Source of the DNA: Candidatus Omnitrophota bacterium
GTDB taxonomy: Bacteria; Omnitrophota; Gorgyraeia; Gygaellales; Profunditerraquicolaceae
Assembly (NCBI GenBank): GCA_023247875.1
Contig: JAHFFQ010000007.1
Coordinates: 10,348 to 20,290, forward strand
DNA: 9,943 nucleotides
Direction: 5' to 3'
A program made the position numbers and the translations under genes. Numbering within the stretch: position 1 is the stretch's first letter; each line of letters opens with the position of its first letter. The notes beneath the pieces are model-generated. The model did no database searches and was not told the DNA's origin. It saw only the letters and a program-made list of their open reading frames with translations. This document shows, piece after piece, positions 8,052 through 9,943 of this stretch.

Positions 8052-9943
8052 ATGAAAAAGAAGCTTCTAATAACCGGAGTAAGCGGATTACTAGGCAGTA
8101 ATTTGGCATATATCCTTCGGGATAAATATGAGATAACGGGTTGGTATAATCTGCATAAGGTGTTTATTCCCGGAGTAGATTCTTTTAAGGTAAATATCGC
8201 CGATAAACAATCAGTCAGGAAGTTTATATCCGGCTATAAGCCCGATATAATTTTACACTGCGCTTCATTGACGGATATCGATTATTGTGAAAACAATAAA
8301 GAAGAGACAAGAAAAGTTAACGTAGATGGCACGCAAAATATCGCCTCTCTCTGCGGAAATCAAAATGCCAAGCTAGTCTATATATCAACAGATTCGGTTT
8401 ATGACGGTAAAAAAGGCAAATATACCGAAGATGACCCCGTATCCCCTTGCAACTACTATGGATTAACCAAATATGAGGCCGAAGATGCCATCAAAGAACA
8501 TAAAAATCATATCATAATCAGGACAAACATATTCGGTTGGAATATCCAGAACAAACTTAGCCTTGCTGAATGGATATTATATAATTTGCAAAGAGGATGC
8601 GCTATCAATGGATTTAAGGATGCGGTATTTTCTTCAATATATACAATAGAGTTTGCCGGAATAATGGATAAAATGCTGGATAAGGATTTAAGGGGTATTT
8701 TTAACCTTGCCAGCAGTACCTCTTTATCAAAACATGAGTTTGCCGCCTTAATCGCCGAAACCTTTAACAAGGACAAGGCTCTTATAAAGCCCATTAGCAT
8801 AGATGATTATCCCTTTTCCGCCAGGCGGGGTAAGAACCTGTCTCTTGACACTCAAAAACTATCCAAAGCTTTAGTTCAGGATATACCATTAATCGAAGAA
8901 TGCGTTCAGGCTTTCTTTAAAGATTACAAAAACGGATTGTGTGATGAGATAAAGAGGTGCTGTTATCCAGGAACCTGGTATCCGTCTTTAGATATTATTG
9001 GTTACAGCAGGCAAAGCATAGATGAATCCGATATAGATTCCGTAACTGAAGTATTAAAATCATCCAATCTTACCCAGGGAAGCAAGGTGGGAGAATTTGA
9101 AAAAGCTCTATGTAAATATACCGGGGCAAAATACGCTGTAGTAGTATCAAGCGGCACGGCAGCGCTGCACATCGCCTGTTTAGCTGCTGGATTAAAAAAG
9201 GGTGATGAGTTTATAACATCCCCTAATACCTTTGTGGCATCTGTAAACTGTGGGGTCTATTGCGGGGGAAGCCCTGTTTTTGCTGATATAAGAAATGATA
9301 CATATAATGTTGATCCGCAAGAGTTAAAGAGGAAAATTATCGCAAGGACGAGGGTCGTTATCCCTGTGCATTTTGCCGGGCAGATATGCGATATGGCAGA
9401 GATTAAAGAAATTGTTCGGGTAAAACAGGCCGAGTATAAGGAGAAAATATTTATTATCGAGGATGCAAGCCATGCTTTTGGCTCTGTATATAAAGGAGCA
9501 AAAGCCGGTTCCTGCGCCTATTCAGATATGGCTGTAATGAGTTTTCATCCGGTAAAGCATATAACCACCGGTGAAGGCGGTGTTGTTTTTACCAATGATG
9601 GGGCACTTTATAAGAGATTAAAGTTGCTTCGTTCACATGGCATCACCAATAATGAGGATGATTTAGTTTTTAAAGAACAGGCCTGTGGTCCAAGCGGCCT
9701 AAACCCATGGTATTATGAACAGCAAGTCCTTGGTTTTAACTATAGGATTACTGATATTCAATGCGCGCTGGGTATATCTCAGTTAGAGAAAGTAGACTAC
9801 TTTCTAAGGAGAAGGCGAAGAATATTTGAGACATATAATAATGTTTTTGCTGATAATAAGCTTATCACTTTGCCCTTTGAATCCAGGGGCTGTTTTACTA
9901 ACTGGCATCTTTATGTCCTGCAAATTGATTTTGACGCGCTCGG
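8052..9943 (+). CDS. Fusion: RmlD-like sugar-nucleotide reductase + PseC-type aminotransferase, 3'-truncated by window edge
   Basis: I translated one uninterrupted frame of 630 codons from the ATG at 8052 to the window end. Residues 1 to about 290 are an RmlD-like SDR: GVSGLLGSN (9-17), ASLTDIDYCE (71-80), STDSVYDG (112-119), Y136xxxK140, and a C-terminal NLSLDTQKL (262-270) matching the family's SRLDTSKL. A linker of about 25 residues follows, including KRCCYPGTWYP (301-311). From G317 comes a DegT/DnrJ/EryC1 aminotransferase of PseC type: GYSRQSIDESDI (317-328), SNLTQGSKV (338-346), SSGTAALH (366-373), EDASHAFGS (470-478) and the PLP lysine K502 in SFHPVKHITTGEGG. PseC transaminates the PseB product at C4. 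No stop or frameshift separates the parts, and it starts 15 bp after pseB with a weak ribosome site. The reductase substrate is unknown, and the aminotransferase C-terminus is not visible. Confidence 0.88.
   Translation, partial: MKKKLLITGVSGLLGSNLAYILRDKYEITGWYNLHKVFIPGVDSFKVNIADKQSVRKFISGYKPDIILHCASLTDIDYCENNKEETRKVNVDGTQNIASLCGNQNAKLVYISTDSVYDGKKGKYTEDDPVSPCNYYGLTKYEAEDAIKEHKNHIIIRTNIFGWNIQNKLSLAEWILYNLQRGCAINGFKDAVFSSIYTIEFAGIMDKMLDKDLRGIFNLASSTSLSKHEFAALIAETFNKDKALIKPISIDDYPFSARRGKNLSLDTQKLSKALVQDIPLIEECVQAFFKDYKNGLCDEIKRCCYPGTWYPSLDIIGYSRQSIDESDIDSVTEVLKSSNLTQGSKVGEFEKALCKYTGAKYAVVVSSGTAALHIACLAAGLKKGDEFITSPNTFVASVNCGVYCGGSPVFADIRNDTYNVDPQELKRKIIARTRVVIPVHFAGQICDMAEIKEIVRVKQAEYKEKIFIIEDASHAFGSVYKGAKAGSCAYSDMAVMSFHPVKHITTGEGGVVFTNDGALYKRLKLLRSHGITNNEDDLVFKEQACGPSGLNPWYYEQQVLGFNYRITDIQCALGISQLEKVDYFLRRRRRIFETYNNVFADNKLITLPFESRGCFTNWHLYVLQIDFDAL

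Overview
The window is a dense, single-strand (+) block of nucleotide-sugar biosynthesis genes, the kind that supplies activated deoxy- and amino-sugars for a surface polysaccharide, LPS O-antigen or glycoprotein glycan. There are eight protein-coding genes, no RNA genes, no CRISPR array and no insertion sequence. The only non-coding stretch of any size is 91 bp (2674-2764). Base composition is moderate, and stop/start overlaps, as in a bacterial operon, join several genes. The organism is most likely an uncultured bacterium. The short beta-repeat hypothetical protein and the style of the GMD, fucose synthase and epimerase genes resemble what I remember from Candidatus Omnitrophota genomes. 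That is a recollection, not a database result, and I hold it with low confidence.

Layout. 1-882: 3' part of a dTDP-glucose 4,6-dehydratase (RmlB), whose N-terminus lies outside the window. 897-1946: a CDP-paratose/tyvelose 2-epimerase-like SDR with Phe in place of the usual catalytic Tyr. 1930-2673: an unrecognised beta-rich protein with repeated 'KGxW' units, overlapping the end of the epimerase gene. 2674-2764: intergenic region with a perfect TATAAT box and a small leader hairpin. 2765-3826: a second TyvE-like epimerase, this one with an intact YxxxK. 3823-6042: GDP-mannose 4,6-dehydratase interrupted in frame by a 392-residue LAGLIDADG intein (4375-5550) that starts with Thr instead of Cys/Ser. 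6053-7006: GDP-L-fucose synthase. 6996-8036: PseB-type UDP-GlcNAc 4,6-dehydratase. 8052 to the window end: one continuous reading frame that fuses an RmlD-like reductase to a PseC-type PLP aminotransferase.

How the genes work together. GMD plus fucose synthase is a complete route from GDP-mannose to GDP-L-fucose. The PseB-like dehydratase plus the PseC-like aminotransferase are the first two steps towards pseudaminic acid or a related 4-amino-4,6-dideoxy-HexNAc. RmlB opens the dTDP-6-deoxyhexose route (dTDP-rhamnose and relatives). The two TyvE-like epimerases act on substrates that cannot be read from sequence. Seven extended-SDR domains follow one another in the window. The most notable points are the non-canonical intein splitting GMD at the conserved NHE/SPRR site, the reductase-aminotransferase fusion, the Tyr-to-Phe epimerase and the repeat protein embedded among sugar enzymes.
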